From: Scytonema hofmannii PCC 7110 | GTDB lineage: Bacteria > Cyanobacteriota > Cyanobacteriia > Cyanobacteriales > Nostocaceae | Assembly: GCF_000346485.2 (NCBI RefSeq) | Contig: NZ_KQ976354.1 | Span: 4,417,936 to 4,481,935, forward strand | DNA length: 64,000 bases | Direction: 5' to 3' | Part shown: positions 1-9,205 of the stretch, piece by piece | Position numbering within the stretch: the first letter of the stretch is position 1 | How the letters are laid out: each line of letters starts with the position of its first letter | Program-made: the position numbers and the translations under genes | Notes under the pieces: model-generated | Database searches by the model: none | Told to the model about the DNA's origin: nothing | Seen by the model: only the letters and a program-made list of their open reading frames with translations

Positions 1-731
1 ATGCGCCTCCAACTCGTGATTTTATCGCTGCACTGCGTCAAGCAAAAACACAGCCAGCACTGATTGCTGAGGTAAAAAAAGCTTCTCCCAGTAAAGGGGT
101 TTTAAGGGAGAATTTTGATCCAGTGGAAATTGCTCTAAAGTATCAACAAAGCGGTGCGATCTGTATTTCGGTACTGACTGATGAAAAGTTTTTCTCTGGT
201 AGCTTTGAGAACTTAATCAAGGTTCGTGCTAAAGTAAATATACCGTTGCTGTGCAAGGAGTTTATTATATACCCTTACCAAATGTACAGAGCGCGTGTTG
301 CGGGTGCAGATGCAGTCTTGTTGATTGCAGCAATACTGAGCGATCGCGATTTACAATACTTCATCAAAATTGCCAAAACCCTAAAAATGGCAGCTTTGAT
401 TGAAGTTCATACTCTAGCAGAACTCGATCGCGTCTTAGCTCTTGATGGTGTGACCTTAGTAGGTATTAACAATCGCAATTTAGAAGATTTCTCCGTTAAT
501 TTGCAAACCACCTGCGAACTTATAGCCGCAAGGAGCAACTTATTACAAGAGCGTAATATTCTAGTTGTGAGTGAGTCAGGATTCCACACCCCAGAAGATT
601 TAGCAATAGTAGAATGTGCAGGAGTCTCTGGTGTCCTGATTGGAGAGTCTCTCGTAAAACATCCAGATCCAGGGGAAGCCATTACCAATCTCTTCGCTAA
701 ATCTTCATCGCCTGCCAAATTAGGGCTTTAA
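1..731 (+). CDS. trpC: Indole-3-glycerol phosphate synthase, 5' end cut by window
   Basis: Cytosolic enzyme that closes the indole ring in tryptophan synthesis, turning CdRP into indole-3-glycerol phosphate. The open frame runs in from the window edge (frame 3), so the visible 242 residues lack roughly the first 50-60. Visible hallmarks are the [10 protein letters not shown] segment at visible residues 23-32 (catalytic and phosphate-binding in the family), FFSGS, the CKEF lysine segment, the [12 protein letters not shown] strand, INNRNL, SESG and GVLIGESL near the end. The (beta-alpha)8 barrel is otherwise complete to the stop. It stands alone here; trpB is about 14 kb away on the other strand, so the trp genes are dispersed, as is common in cyanobacteria. 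Confidence 0.95.
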   Translation, partial: APPTRDFIAALRQAKTQPALIAEVKKASPSKGVLRENFDPVEIALKYQQSGAICISVLTDEKFFSGSFENLIKVRAKVNIPLLCKEFIIYPYQMYRARVAGADAVLLIAAILSDRDLQYFIKIAKTLKMAALIEVHTLAELDRVLALDGVTLVGINNRNLEDFSVNLQTTCELIAARSNLLQERNILVVSESGFHTPEDLAIVECAGVSGVLIGESLVKHPDPGEAITNLFAKSSSPAKLGL

Positions 732-901
732 CCAAATCATTTTGGCTTATGTAACAATTTATTTAATGGCAAATCACCAAAAGGATAAAGAATAAAGGAT
801 ACAGTAAGAAAGGTTTATGCCTCCCTATTCCTTCATCCTTTACACTTTATACTTTCTACTTCAGTAGACTTATCCAAAAATTGCAATCAAAAATTAACTA
901 C

Positions 902-1153
902 ATGGAGCAAATTCCTCTGCCTTCACCTGTCCACTACGAACTTATACTGCAACTGCTAGAAAGGCAAACTCTCACAGCAGTCAGCAGCAACCCAACCCTA
1001 AGGAATCAGGTGAACCAGCTTATTATTAGTCTCAGAAAAGCCGTTGCACAACAAAAGCAATTAGAAGAAGCTTGTCAATCGTCCTTTATGGAAGTAGATC
1101 ATCGTTGGTCGCTCAATCATCTTAAAACCGAACAAGTTGTTACCCCTGATTGA
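902..1153 (+). CDS. Conserved small cyanobacterial protein, DUF5340-like
   Basis: Unknown function. The 83-residue product starts MEQIPLPSPVHYELILQLL and is rich in Leu, Gln and Ala with a likely helical middle. The pattern resembles the cyanobacteria-specific DUF5340 family, recalled from memory rather than searched. An upstream TTG at 881 would add seven residues, but the ATG at 902 gives the usual family N-terminus, so it is preferred. It follows trpC by about 170 bases of A/T-rich spacer and is probably a separate unit. Confidence 0.7.
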   Translation: MEQIPLPSPVHYELILQLLERQTLTAVSSNPTLRNQVNQLIISLRKAVAQQKQLEEACQSSFMEVDHRWSLNHLKTEQVVTPD

Positions 1154-1270
1154 TGAAAAACTTCCATAAATGGTTCTTACAGGGCGATTAACTTCGCCTT
1201 CACTAAAACAATTCGCAATTCGCAATTGATTTTTCTTATTGATTGCAATTTGCGAATTTGTAAATATTAA

Positions 1271-1304
1271 CAGTGACCAGTGACCAGTGACCAGTGACCA
1301 GTGA
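1271..1304. repeat. Heptameric tandem repeat (CCAGTGA)n
   Basis: About five tandem units of the 7-base word CCAGTGA. The same word, or its complement TCACTGG, recurs in at least nine intergenic places in the window, including the rRNA spacer. It is of the short tandemly repeated repetitive (STRR) kind known from heterocystous cyanobacteria. Confidence 0.95.
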
Positions 1305-1637
1305 GCGATTATTAATAAATAAAATCAATTTATTTTTCTTTATAAATAAATTTTGCATATTGTATCGTATATTTACAGCAGTTTTCATCTAAATGAACCA
1401 CGCCGTTTGTAAGGGGCGCAATGCCTTGCACCCCTACGATTGTGGTCTATTTACCTGAAAATGGCTGTAGCTTGTCATTTGTTAAAATTTGACGATTTCT
1501 TACATTTCTTCATATAATAGTTTTTACCGCTGTATACTACTTACGCATCTTTGTTAACTAAAGAAATTTGTAATTATTTTTTGTTTTTTAATAATCTACT
1601 AACTACCAACTACCCACGACTAACTACCAACTAAACG

Positions 1638-1669
1638 AGAAAGCGGGCTGAATCATTCGCCCGCTTCTC
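1638..1669 (-). terminator. G/C-rich hairpin, possible terminator
   Basis: The arms GAGAAAGCGGGC and GCCCGCTTCTC flank a short loop. It lies about 120 bases past the end of the minus-strand DUF2949 gene. No clear U-run follows on either strand, so it may be only a structured repeat. Confidence 0.35.
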
Positions 1670-1786
1670 AGATTTATTCTGTTTGACAAAGTGATAAAGT
1701 CCGCAATTTATCACATTATGAATCAGCCTTTGTAAAAGGCAGGGCAAATCCCGCATAGTAGATTATCCTCAACGACCTCATCATCA

Positions 1787-1978
1787 CTATGCTGTTTCTA
1801 ACCAGTCATATATTTGTTCTAACTGGTCGATGGTAATTAAGCCATACTGCCAAAGAATCATGGGTAAAGGACCCGGATCTTGCTCTCGATGACGAAGAGC
1901 AACTGCCATGCAGGCTGTTGAGATTGCTAAATCTTCCTGCAGAAAATGAATAAACCTAGAATATGTTGATGGTGACAC
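1787..1978 (-). CDS. Small DUF2949-family protein
   Basis: Function unknown; the family is restricted to cyanobacteria. The 63-residue product reads from SPSTYSRFIHFLQEDLA to LPMILWQYGLITIDQLEQIY, ending DWLETA, and matches what I recall of DUF2949 (about 60 residues). The frame stays open further upstream to a GTG at 2086. The GTG at 1978 is preferred because AGGGGGT stands 8-14 bases before it and because the product then has the family length. It is monocistronic, with repeats on both sides. Confidence 0.75.
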   Translation of the reverse strand: MSPSTYSRFIHFLQEDLAISTACMAVALRHREQDPGPLPMILWQYGLITIDQLEQIYDWLETA

Positions 1979-2727
1979 CCTTATTGACCCCCTAAAATTT
2001 GCAATTGAAGTGTACTTAAGTATATCAAGTAAAAATTTTTCCGACACCGATGTGTTCTTAAATGCTAAATACGCATCGATAAACACTTGTATCGGTTTTC
2101 TGATGTTCTTGAAAAAGGCGGCTTATATTGACTCAAACTTTTGTGCCATTAGCTTTTGAGTTTTAAATAGCACAAATTCTTGTTCAATTTAGCTTTATCC
2201 TTTCTACCTCAGTACCCCAGTTCGCTACAACTGCACTAAGAAAGATTCCTTAGATAATACTCCCTTAGTGACTACACTTTACACTTACGTCAAAAGAAAT
2301 ATCTTTTATAGTATTAATTCCAAATAACTGAAAATTGGAGTGATTCTACGAACTTGTAAAATTATGTACTAAGTCATGGTGTAGCCAGTAAACCGAATTT
2401 CTTCGATTTATTACGGATTACTCCGTTTCATCGCTACTTGGCGAGCCAAACCCGTCATCTGAATTTAAGGACAGCATCGCTTACTGAAAAGTATTGTATC
2501 AAATACTAGTCCTATAAAAATTTTCTTTACATATACGTAATAGTTTTTTTACAAATGCTTCACAGAGAAATTCTAATACTACTCGGATAAGAGGAAATTA
2601 GAACCCCAGTCAATAAGTGCAAAAGCGGAGTTCTGACACCTCAATTATCGTAATCCCTTGCAGTACTGGGGACGCATTGCCTTGCGCCTCTACAAAATCC
2701 TTGTTTGGAAATCCCCGAGCAAAAAAA
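1979..2727. other. Intergenic stretch with decayed repeat copies
   Basis: No supported gene. Positions 2370-2437 align, with gaps, to the 3' arm of the noncoding mobile elements found intact at 15590, 17668 and 27563 (AGTCATGGTG...CAGTAA...GGATTACTCC), so this is a remnant. Positions 2575-2680 are one copy of a dispersed block whose partner lies at 37951-38054. Confidence 0.65.
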
Positions 2728-3285
2728 TCATTTCATCGAAGCACCGGACTTAAGAAAGTCAATTTTGACACGAGATCCTTCTTTCAAACCAAGTTCTGAT
2801 GCTCGCCCAGAACGTAGTTCAATAACTTGGTTAACTGGTGTTTCAGGACCGTAGGTAGGACAAGGAATGGTGTTACAGGGAGGAACAGAAACAGCAACGT
2901 ATTTTACAACACCATCAAGTATAAAGACCATATCGAGAGGAACAGGTACATTCTTCATCCAAAAACTAGCTTGAAAAGCTGACGGAAATTGAAAGAGCAT
3001 TCCGCGATCGTCAGGTAAAGCAGGTCGAAACATCAATCCCATTGCCTGCTCTTGGGGTGTCTGTGCTACTTCCAAATGAATCTTTGCACCATCAGGAACA
3101 ATTGCAACAGCTGAAATTGGTAACTGTTGACCTGCATTGGTTGTAAGTGGTACTTTCTCCTGATTCATTGGTGCTTGAGTTTGAGAACTAGGAGTAGCTG
3201 TAGGAGAAACTGCTGATGTCTGAGTCGAACAACTCATCAGCAATACACTCAAAACTATTGATAGCACGCATAACCAATTTATCAT
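2728..3285 (-). CDS. DUF192-family lipoprotein
   Basis: Probably an envelope-anchored small-domain protein. The DUF192 fold has no agreed function. The 185-residue product opens with a lipoprotein signal peptide whose lipobox ends in LMSC, with Cys19 as the expected lipidation site. A Ser/Thr/Pro/Gln-rich linker follows to about residue 50. The DUF192 core then spans about 65-178: EQAMGLMFRP, GMLFQFP, SFWMKNVPVPLDMVFI and the C-terminal VIELRSGRASELGLKEGS. It lies 55 bases downstream of the response regulator on the same strand, with heptameric repeats between them. Confidence 0.88.
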   Translation of the reverse strand: MINWLCVLSIVLSVLLMSCSTQTSAVSPTATPSSQTQAPMNQEKVPLTTNAGQQLPISAVAIVPDGAKIHLEVAQTPQEQAMGLMFRPALPDDRGMLFQFPSAFQASFWMKNVPVPLDMVFILDGVVKYVAVSVPPCNTIPCPTYGPETPVNQVIELRSGRASELGLKEGSRVKIDFLKSGASMK

Positions 3286-3340
3286 AACAGCTTTTTTTAG
3301 TTGTTAGTTGTTAGTTGTTAGTGGTCACTGGTCACTGTTT

Positions 3341-4027
3341 CTACGATTCTCTCAACACGTAACCTACGCCCCTCACGGTTTGAATAAGTCGCTTTTGACC
3401 TTCATCTTCTATTTTCAACCGTAAGTAGCGAATATAAACTTCAATAACATTTGATTCGCCCATAAAGTCGTAACCCCAAACGTTTTCTAAAATTTGTTCG
3501 CGAGTTAATACTTCACGAGGATGTTCCATCATATACTTAAGAAGTTCAAATTCCTTCATCGTCAAGTCAATTGCTTTGCTGTTTAGCACGACACGACGAG
3601 TTGCTATATCTAAAACTAAATCTCCAAAACGCAATTGCTCGGTTGTATCGATATCTGGTTTTAAGTACAAGCGCACTAAGTTCAAAAAATCTTCCGATCT
3701 GTATGGCTTGAGAAAATAGTCATCTGCGCCTGCTTCCAAACATGCTACACGGTCGTCAACAGTATCCCGCGCCATCAATACTAACACAGGCGATCGAGCT
3801 CCAGTACTTCTAAAACTTTTACATAATGACAACCCAGACTCTCCTGCTAGCATTCTGTCAATCACAATCAAAGCAGGTTGACGTTCCCGACTATGTTGTA
3901 TACCACTTATCCCATCATGAGCCACAAGCGGCTCATAACCTGCTTCTTTTAAATCAAAAGCAAGCTGATTGGCGAGGCTTTCGTCGCTTTCAATAACTAA
4001 AACACAAGGGTTATGAGCAACTGTCAT
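3341..4027 (-). CDS. OmpR-type response regulator, NblR/NrrA class
   Basis: DNA-binding two-component regulator of 228 residues. A receiver domain (about 8-122) carries the acidic pair at E13/D15, the phospho-acceptor Asp in LIVIDRMLAGESG and the conserved Lys in YFLKPY. An OmpR/PhoB winged helix (about 132-226) follows, with LTMKEFELLKYMMEH, EVLTREQILENVWGYDF and the RYLRLKIED recognition region. The N-terminus MTVAHNPCVLVIE and the overall pattern match the cyanobacterial regulators called NblR or NrrA, which act in nutrient-stress responses such as phycobilisome breakdown and nitrogen-linked glycogen use. Reading alone cannot separate the two, so no symbol is given. No cognate kinase is adjacent. 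TGACCAGTGACC repeats lie upstream. Confidence 0.88.
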   Translation of the reverse strand: MTVAHNPCVLVIESDESLANQLAFDLKEAGYEPLVAHDGISGIQHSRERQPALIVIDRMLAGESGLSLCKSFRSTGARSPVLVLMARDTVDDRVACLEAGADDYFLKPYRSEDFLNLVRLYLKPDIDTTEQLRFGDLVLDIATRRVVLNSKAIDLTMKEFELLKYMMEHPREVLTREQILENVWGYDFMGESNVIEVYIRYLRLKIEDEGQKRLIQTVRGVGYVLRES

Positions 4028-4214
4028 ATAGATTCTATACTTTATATTTTAGATTCAGTGAGAGGTGCAATTGTTTCTTAAAAATAAAAAATCCTGATTT
4101 AACAAGCTTTCTACCCTGTTGTAACACGTACAAGTATCAGCTATATAAATCAAGATCGTCAGTAAACTTAACGACTAATTTAAAATTTTACCCATAGGCC
4201 GTGACCAGTGACCA

Positions 4215-5132
4215 TTACGGCAATTCTACAGACGTAGGTTTTGCTATGTGTGGTAAACCCCAACCTAATTTTTCTCGCAAAATTCTAAAAAATTCTGGGG
4301 ACTGCAAGCGGATAAATCGGGCGCTGTATTGCGATCGCTCCAAATACACCCTATCCTCTGGAAGAACATAGCATCCACCATTCCCATCTACCACCATAAC
4401 CAACCGAGGAGTATTGACTGGGTAGATATTAACAGGGTCGCTATCTGGAAAAACCAGCGATCTAGAGGCTAGAGAATGGGGACAAATGGGTACAAGTTGT
4501 AATACTGGTACACCAGGAGCTACTACAGGACCACCAGCACTTAAAGAATATGCTGTAGAACCAGTTGGTGTAGATATAATCACACCATCAGCTGCTATGT
4601 CAACTGGTGCGTGACGACCTATGGCGATTTCAAAATGGCACATAGAGGTCAATGGTTCTCTATGTAACACCATTTCATTTAAACACAGAGCTTCCCAGAG
4701 AGTAGCATCTCCGCGAAACACTTTGACGCTGAGCATTGCTCTCTCTTCAACTTCATATTGACCCGCCAAAAGTTGCTCTATCGCTTGGGGTAGCTGGTTG
4801 AGGTAAGCCTCTGTCAAAAACCCCATGTGACCCGTGTTTACCGTTAGTATCGGAATACCACAAGGAGCCACGAGACGGGACGCTGCTAGAACTGTACCAT
4901 CACCACCCAACACCACGGCAAATCTCATTTCTGAGTCAAAGCCAGGAGGTGTTAGACCTTCAATCGGGGTGTGACATACGGGGCTTTCAGGGGTTGAATA
5001 GCCCAATATCCCACCGACACCACGTGTGATGCAAACATCCCAGCCTGCAGTGGTGAACTTTTCTTTTAATTCGACAGCGATTCGAACCGCTACCGGTTTA
5101 ACATCATTGTATATAATGCCTGCTTTGGGCAC
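4215..5132 (-). CDS. nadK: NAD kinase
   Basis: Phosphorylates NAD to NADP using ATP. Family hallmarks are present: GGDGT at about 76-80, the LNE motif at about 151-153 and TPTGSTAY at about 188-195, followed by the Gly-rich DGVIIS/SAGGP region. The frame opens at a TTG (5171). The GTG at 5132 gives 305 residues beginning with the family-typical PKAGIIYND and is preferred. Cyanobacteria usually carry two NAD kinases; this looks like the one of about 305 residues. It is co-directional with the response regulator gene and ycf39. Confidence 0.93.
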   Translation of the reverse strand: MPKAGIIYNDVKPVAVRIAVELKEKFTTAGWDVCITRGVGGILGYSTPESPVCHTPIEGLTPPGFDSEMRFAVVLGGDGTVLAASRLVAPCGIPILTVNTGHMGFLTEAYLNQLPQAIEQLLAGQYEVEERAMLSVKVFRGDATLWEALCLNEMVLHREPLTSMCHFEIAIGRHAPVDIAADGVIISTPTGSTAYSLSAGGPVVAPGVPVLQLVPICPHSLASRSLVFPDSDPVNIYPVNTPRLVMVVDGNGGCYVLPEDRVYLERSQYSARFIRLQSPEFFRILREKLGWGLPHIAKPTSVELP

Positions 5133-5257
5133 ACTCAAACATCCAATTCTTAGCGACTCGCTTTCTTTCAATCATCGTTACACATTTTGGACTATTTTGT
5201 CCTTATGTCATTTGTCCTTTGCCGTCAGTCAATCGTAGTTACACGATTGAACGAGGA

Positions 5258-6247
5258 CTACTGACTGTTAACTTTTTTAAAGGGTGATTTTTTGGGTTTT
5301 TGTTTTTTAGTGTTGGTTTGTTCGTAATCTAATTCTTTAAGTTTTTTCATTATACGGCTGAAGTACTCTTGTAAGTAAGTTTCTAAAGTTGTGATTTCGT
5401 TTCGATCTAATCCAAAGATTGTGTAAACTTCATCCATAGGCGCAGTCAACGGCTTACCGCTTGCCAAAACCTCTGTAAAAGCTAGTCGATCTGCTACATT
5501 CCATCCCCACTGGAAGAACCGCAATGCACGGCGCATGGCGCGGAGTAAGTTAATTGGCATCCTCGTTATCCTAGCTTCTTTTCCAGCTAGACGTTCGCAA
5601 AGACTGATAATTTCCTCTGCACTCCAAGCACGAGTTCCGACGACAGGAAAAGCTTTTTTCTCTGTTTCTGGCACTTTCAAAGCTCGAACAGCAAATTTGG
5701 CAATATCCTGAGTATCCATGTAGGCAATGGGAGAAGATTCACCTGTCACCCAAACAGGTTGTCCTTCCAAGACAGGGATTCCATACTGACCGATTAAGCC
5801 TTGCATAAAACCAGCAAGGCGCAATATGGTGTAGTTCAAACCGGACTCAGCCAAAAACAGTTCCGTACACCGCTTAATTTCCATTAATGGCACTTCTGGG
5901 TACTTGTCAGCATTTAGTATGGAGAAAAAGATAAAACGCTCTACACCAGCAGCGCGGGAAGCTTGGATTAGAGAGACTTTACCTTCCCAATCTACCTGTT
6001 TGATACTGAGCGAATCTGTAGGACGAGATGTAGACGCATCAATCACTGCGGTTACACCCTCAAGTGCTGGTTTCAGCGTTTCAGGGTAAGACAGGGAACC
6101 AGGTACTAGCTCTGCTCCCCACTCTTTAAGAAATGCGGCTTTCTTAGCACTCCGGACAAGACAACGGACTTTATAACCCTCGTCGATCGCACGACGAGCA
6201 ACTTGCCTTCCCAAGGTGCCAGTGGCACCAACTATTAATAATGTCAT
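5258..6247 (-). CDS. ycf39: Ycf39, NmrA-like photosystem II assembly factor
   Basis: Atypical short-chain dehydrogenase-like protein of 329 residues. In Synechocystis, Ycf39 works with Hlip proteins in chlorophyll delivery during D1 and photosystem II reaction-centre assembly. The dinucleotide-binding motif GATGTLG lies at 7-13. The family-typical FIFFSILNADKYPEVPLMEIK and YTILRLAGFMQGLIGQY segments follow. The C-terminus is a Lys-rich tail (KKQKPKKSPFKK). The ATG at 6247 is chosen over an upstream TTG because MTLLIVGATG is the family start. petM lies upstream on the same strand, so two photosynthesis genes sit together. Confidence 0.93.
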   Translation of the reverse strand: MTLLIVGATGTLGRQVARRAIDEGYKVRCLVRSAKKAAFLKEWGAELVPGSLSYPETLKPALEGVTAVIDASTSRPTDSLSIKQVDWEGKVSLIQASRAAGVERFIFFSILNADKYPEVPLMEIKRCTELFLAESGLNYTILRLAGFMQGLIGQYGIPVLEGQPVWVTGESSPIAYMDTQDIAKFAVRALKVPETEKKAFPVVGTRAWSAEEIISLCERLAGKEARITRMPINLLRAMRRALRFFQWGWNVADRLAFTEVLASGKPLTAPMDEVYTIFGLDRNEITTLETYLQEYFSRIMKKLKELDYEQTNTKKQKPKKSPFKKVNSQ

Positions 6248-6395
6248 GAGAGTTTGTAACAAAAATTATTATAGAATATTATCAGAATAACTCATGTCTA
6301 CAAAAATTTACACAAGAAAGCATTAAGGATAAAAAGTCAGTACTTTAAACAACGAAGCTGCGTTTCATCCTTAATACTTTATACTTTTGAGGCGG

Positions 6396-6503
6396 TTACT
6401 CTTCTTCTGCCCCTTGGATTTTTAGCAACAATGTACCTAAAGCCCAGCCTACAAAGATCAAACCGAAAGACAGTAGAGCTGCATTAAACATTTCGCCGCC
6501 CAT
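6396..6503 (-). CDS. petM: Cytochrome b6f complex subunit VII (PetM)
   Basis: Single-helix subunit of the thylakoid cytochrome b6f complex. The 35-residue product begins [19 protein letters not shown] and ends KIQGAEEE, a textbook PetM with one membrane helix and an acidic C-terminus on the stromal/cytoplasmic side. AAGGAGA stands about 9 bases before the ATG. It lies 148 bases upstream of ycf39, with a short A/T-rich spacer. Confidence 0.95.
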   Translation of the reverse strand: MGGEMFNAALLSFGLIFVGWALGTLLLKIQGAEEE

Positions 6504-6687
6504 AATCTCAAATCTCCTTTGCAAAGTATTTCATTAAGTTAAGTCTACCAGATGCTTGAAAGCACTCCTGTAGTATTAGACTTAGGTTAATAATTGTGAA
6601 GGGGAATGAGGAATAGGGAATAGGGAATGGGTAAGAAACAGCCCCCACTCCCCACTCCCCACCCCCCACTCCCTACTCCCCTACATT

Positions 6688-7728
6688 ATGCGTAAATTAC
6701 GTTTGGCAGTAACATTAGGAGATCCAGCCGGAATCGGTCCGGAAGTTATTCTAAAAGCTTTAGCAGACCCAGCTGTCAGGGAAAATTGCGATGTCACGGT
6801 GGTTGGTAGTCAAGAATTAATAGTAAAATTTTATACTATTTTTAACAAAACGGCTAATTCAGAACCATTGGTAAATCCAGAAAAACTTTCCGTTCTTGAT
6901 GTAGCAGCAGCTTTGCCTTTTCAAGATAATATCGTTATCGGTCAGGGTAATGCAGCGAGTGGCTCGGCAAGTTTTGCTTACATGGAGGCAGCTATTAATT
7001 ATACACTTGCAGGTCAATTTGATGCGATCGTGACAGGTCCAATAGCAAAATCAGCATGGAAAGCAGCAGGATACAATTACCCAGGTCAAACAGAACTTTT
7101 GGCAGAAAAGTCAGGTGCAAAACGTGTGGGTATGTTATTCGTAGCGCGATCGCCTCATACAAGCTGGTTACTTCGCACATTGCTAGTAACAACACATATC
7201 CCCCTCAGTCAAGTCCCTCAGGTGCTGACACCACAACTCATGACAGAAAAACTGGACTTGTTGGTAGAGTGTTTGGAAAAAGACTTTGGGTTAAAAAAAG
7301 CGAGAATTGCGATCGCAGGTTTAAACCCTCACAGTGGCGAACAGGGACAATTAGGACGGGAAGAACAAGAATGGTTAATACCTTGGATAGAACAAGAGCG
7401 TAAAAATCGCCCAAATTTACAAATAGACGGTCCGATTCCACCAGATACAATGTGGGTCAAACCCGGTCAAGCCTGGTACGGAAATAGCACAATCCAAAAT
7501 CCTGCTGATGCTTACCTTGCTTTGTACCACGATCAAGGTTTAATTCCAGTAAAACTCATGGCATTCGATCGAGCCGTCAATACATCCATTGGTTTGCCTT
7601 TCATTCGGACATCCCCCGATCACGGTACTGCATTTGATATTGCAGGTAAAGGCATAGCTGATGCTACAAGTATGAAAGCAGCAATAGAACTTGCAGCGTT
7701 TCTCGTTAGTGAGCGACTAAAAGCTTAA
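6688..7728 (+). CDS. pdxA: 4-hydroxythreonine-4-phosphate dehydrogenase
   Basis: NAD-dependent oxidation of 4-phospho-hydroxythreonine in pyridoxal-phosphate synthesis. The 346-residue product has [12 protein letters not shown] at the N-terminus, VTGPIAK, YPGQTE, the metal-ligand regions around NPHSGE and YHDQGLIP, and [15 protein letters not shown] near the C-terminus, so it looks complete and active. It is divergent from petM/ycf39. The upstream 90 bases are a low-complexity run of CCCCACTCC and GGGAATA words that reaches almost to the start codon, leaving no clear Shine-Dalgarno. Confidence 0.95.
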   Translation: MRKLRLAVTLGDPAGIGPEVILKALADPAVRENCDVTVVGSQELIVKFYTIFNKTANSEPLVNPEKLSVLDVAAALPFQDNIVIGQGNAASGSASFAYMEAAINYTLAGQFDAIVTGPIAKSAWKAAGYNYPGQTELLAEKSGAKRVGMLFVARSPHTSWLLRTLLVTTHIPLSQVPQVLTPQLMTEKLDLLVECLEKDFGLKKARIAIAGLNPHSGEQGQLGREEQEWLIPWIEQERKNRPNLQIDGPIPPDTMWVKPGQAWYGNSTIQNPADAYLALYHDQGLIPVKLMAFDRAVNTSIGLPFIRTSPDHGTAFDIAGKGIADATSMKAAIELAAFLVSERLKA

Positions 7729-7806
7729 GAACAAAGGGACTAATACTAAGTTTATAAAAGAATGCGACAGACCGTAGCGTGATATTTAGTCCAAGCAAAG
7801 CTTTCT

Positions 7807-7839
7807 CAATCCAAAATCCAAAATCTAAAATCAAAATCA
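7807..7839. repeat. CCAAAATC-type tandem repeat
   Basis: Short run of CCAAAAT/CTAAAAT words just after pdxA. The same words recur at 36743-36777 and, strikingly, inside the nifJ coding region at 20830-20871. Confidence 0.85.
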
Positions 7840-7901
7840 TAGCAACGAGAACCAGTAATGATACGATTGTCCACGGTGTCTTCTAGCCAAAAGGGGCAAC
7901 G

Positions 7902-8432
7902 ATGAGTAACAGAAGTAACCTCCTTCGTAACGTACTGATTGGTGCAGGTGTTGCAGCAGTTGGTGCCATTGGAACCAAAGCAGCAGTTGATTATTTTAAA
8001 AATCGCGGACAAGAAGAAGTTGTTGGTACGCGAGGTGGTGATGAAACTGATGCTGAACCAACCTCTCCAGAAGAAGTTGCTTTTGCAACAGTAGAACCAA
8101 GTTCGGTTCAAGATTTTCTGGATAAAAGCTTCGGCGACCCTGGTCGTTATGTTCCCACTCGCCCGCCAAAGATATTTGATTATCAGGGCAAACAATACAT
8201 GGTGATTTGGGCGCGTGACAACAACCAAAACAAAAATCAGATGCTGGCTTTTGCTTACGTAGACCAAAATCGTAAAATGATTGCCAGTGTTGGGTATACC
8301 AATGACAAGACAGACTACAACCTTAATCTGGATGGTACACCTTTTGCAGTTGAAGTCAATGGTCAGCAACTGACATCGGGGCAATCAGAGACTGGCGGAA
8401 CCGACGAAGTTGATTTTGTTCTGGCTGCTTAG
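7902..8432 (+). CDS. Conserved cyanobacterial protein of unknown function, membrane-anchored
   Basis: The 176-residue protein is not recognised as a named family. The N-terminal segment (about 8-30, LLRNVLIGAGVAAVGAIG) looks like a membrane anchor or uncleaved signal. An acidic linker (about 40-65) follows. A soluble C-terminal part contains the aromatic stretch PPKIFDYQGKQYMVIWARD and ends DEVDFVLAA. AAAGGGG precedes the ATG by about 8 bases. The gene stands alone between pdxA and a toxin-antitoxin pair, with a hairpin just after it. Confidence 0.75.
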   Translation: MSNRSNLLRNVLIGAGVAAVGAIGTKAAVDYFKNRGQEEVVGTRGGDETDAEPTSPEEVAFATVEPSSVQDFLDKSFGDPGRYVPTRPPKIFDYQGKQYMVIWARDNNQNKNQMLAFAYVDQNRKMIASVGYTNDKTDYNLNLDGTPFAVEVNGQQLTSGQSETGGTDEVDFVLAA

Positions 8433-8452
8433 TTAATAAAAATTAATATTCT

Positions 8453-8481
8453 CCCCGACTAATCTTGCGGTCTAGTCGGGG
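8453..8481 (+). terminator. Hairpin terminator after the 176-residue protein gene
   Basis: A perfect 9-bp stem, CCCCGACTA/TAGTCGGGG, with an 11-base loop, 20 bases past the stop. The following sequence (CTTCCAAAG) has only a weak T content, so termination may be inefficient. Confidence 0.6.
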
Positions 8482-8572
8482 CTTCCAAAGATTGCTCTTC
8501 AAGCTTCTTCATTTCTGCGACGTGTATTAAAAACCAAAAGTTTACGAATTATATTCAAAGACTTAGTCAAGT

Positions 8573-8911
8573 ATGGAAGTACAGCCAAGGGAGATTAGGA
8601 CTTACCTTACAGAAGATGGGAGAAATCTATTTGATAACTGGTTAGATGCTTTACGAGACAGAAGAGCAAAAGCTAAAATTAGAGCAAGGCTTGACCGAGT
8701 TGAAGAAGGAAACTTAGGAGATTGTAAACCCGTAGGTGAAGGAGTTTTTGAACTGAGAATAGATTATGCTTCTGGGTATCGAATATATTTTGGGCAGGAA
8801 GAAACAACAATTATTATCCTCTTATGTGGTGGTGATAAAAGTACCCAGGTAAAAGATATTGAAAAAGCTCAAAAATACTGGAAAAACTATAGGAGTAGGA
8901 ATGATGCCTAG
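8573..8911 (+). CDS. RelE/ParE-superfamily toxin, HI1419 (Gp49-like) type
   Basis: Probable mRNA-cutting toxin of a type II toxin-antitoxin pair. The 112-residue product has the family pattern: IRTYLTEDGRNLFDNWLDAL, RARLDRVEEGNLGDCKPVGEGVFELRID, GYRIYFGQ and IILLCGGDKSTQ, with a C-terminal basic helix. This fits the addiction-module killer protein family (HI1419-like, the Gp49 branch of RelE). The toxin gene comes first and overlaps the antitoxin start by 11 bases, the order usual for this subfamily. Confidence 0.85.
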   Translation: MEVQPREIRTYLTEDGRNLFDNWLDALRDRRAKAKIRARLDRVEEGNLGDCKPVGEGVFELRIDYASGYRIYFGQEETTIIILLCGGDKSTQVKDIEKAQKYWKNYRSRNDA

Positions 8912-9200
8912 AAGTACAAGCTATCATAAAAAACTAATTGAAGACCTTAAAAATTCATTAGAAGCTGCATCTTATATTGAAGTTGTTTTGGAAGAAGGCG
9001 ATCCAAAAATGTTAAGAAAAGCTCTAAAAAATGTTATTGAAGCACAAGGTGGAATTCATAGACTGTCAGAACAAGCTCAGGAATGTTATGAGAAACTAGA
9101 GCGGACTTTATTGGAAAAAGAAGAAGTTGAATTTTACTGTTTCAACGCTTTATTAGATGCACTTGGTTTGCACTTAGCAGTTACAGTTAAATCAATATGA
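8901..9200 (+). CDS. HTH antitoxin, HI1420 type
   Basis: Partner of the preceding toxin and probably an autorepressor of the pair. The ATG at 8901 has AGGAGTAGGA right before it, so it is chosen over an upstream in-frame TTG. The 99 residues begin MMPRSTSYHKKLIEDLKN. The LEEGDPKMLRKALKNVIEAQGG segment (about 26-47) is the family-typical opening of the helix-turn-helix. The C-terminal third (SEQAQECYEKLERTLL...LLDALGL) is less like the typical HTH, so DNA binding is inferred. Confidence 0.75.
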   Translation: MMPRSTSYHKKLIEDLKNSLEAASYIEVVLEEGDPKMLRKALKNVIEAQGGIHRLSEQAQECYEKLERTLLEKEEVEFYCFNALLDALGLHLAVTVKSI

Positions 9201-9205
9201 AACCA

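Larger units (their letters stand above)
1154..1786. other. Intergenic, repeat-bearing, no gene seen
   Basis: No convincing coding region. It contains an inverted repeat of TTCGCAATT-like words near 1209-1258, a (CCAGTGA)n array, a GGGGCGCAATGCC-type dispersed word near 1411-1437, and a G/C-rich hairpin at 1638-1669. Confidence 0.7.

Noticed and set aside
5133..5171. TTG start for NAD kinase
   Set aside because: The extra 13 residues ([12 protein letters not shown]) are not family-like, and the GTG at 5132 gives the normal N-terminus.
7056..7403. 115-codon frame inside pdxA
   Set aside because: Shifted frame within a complete and well-conserved pdxA gene.
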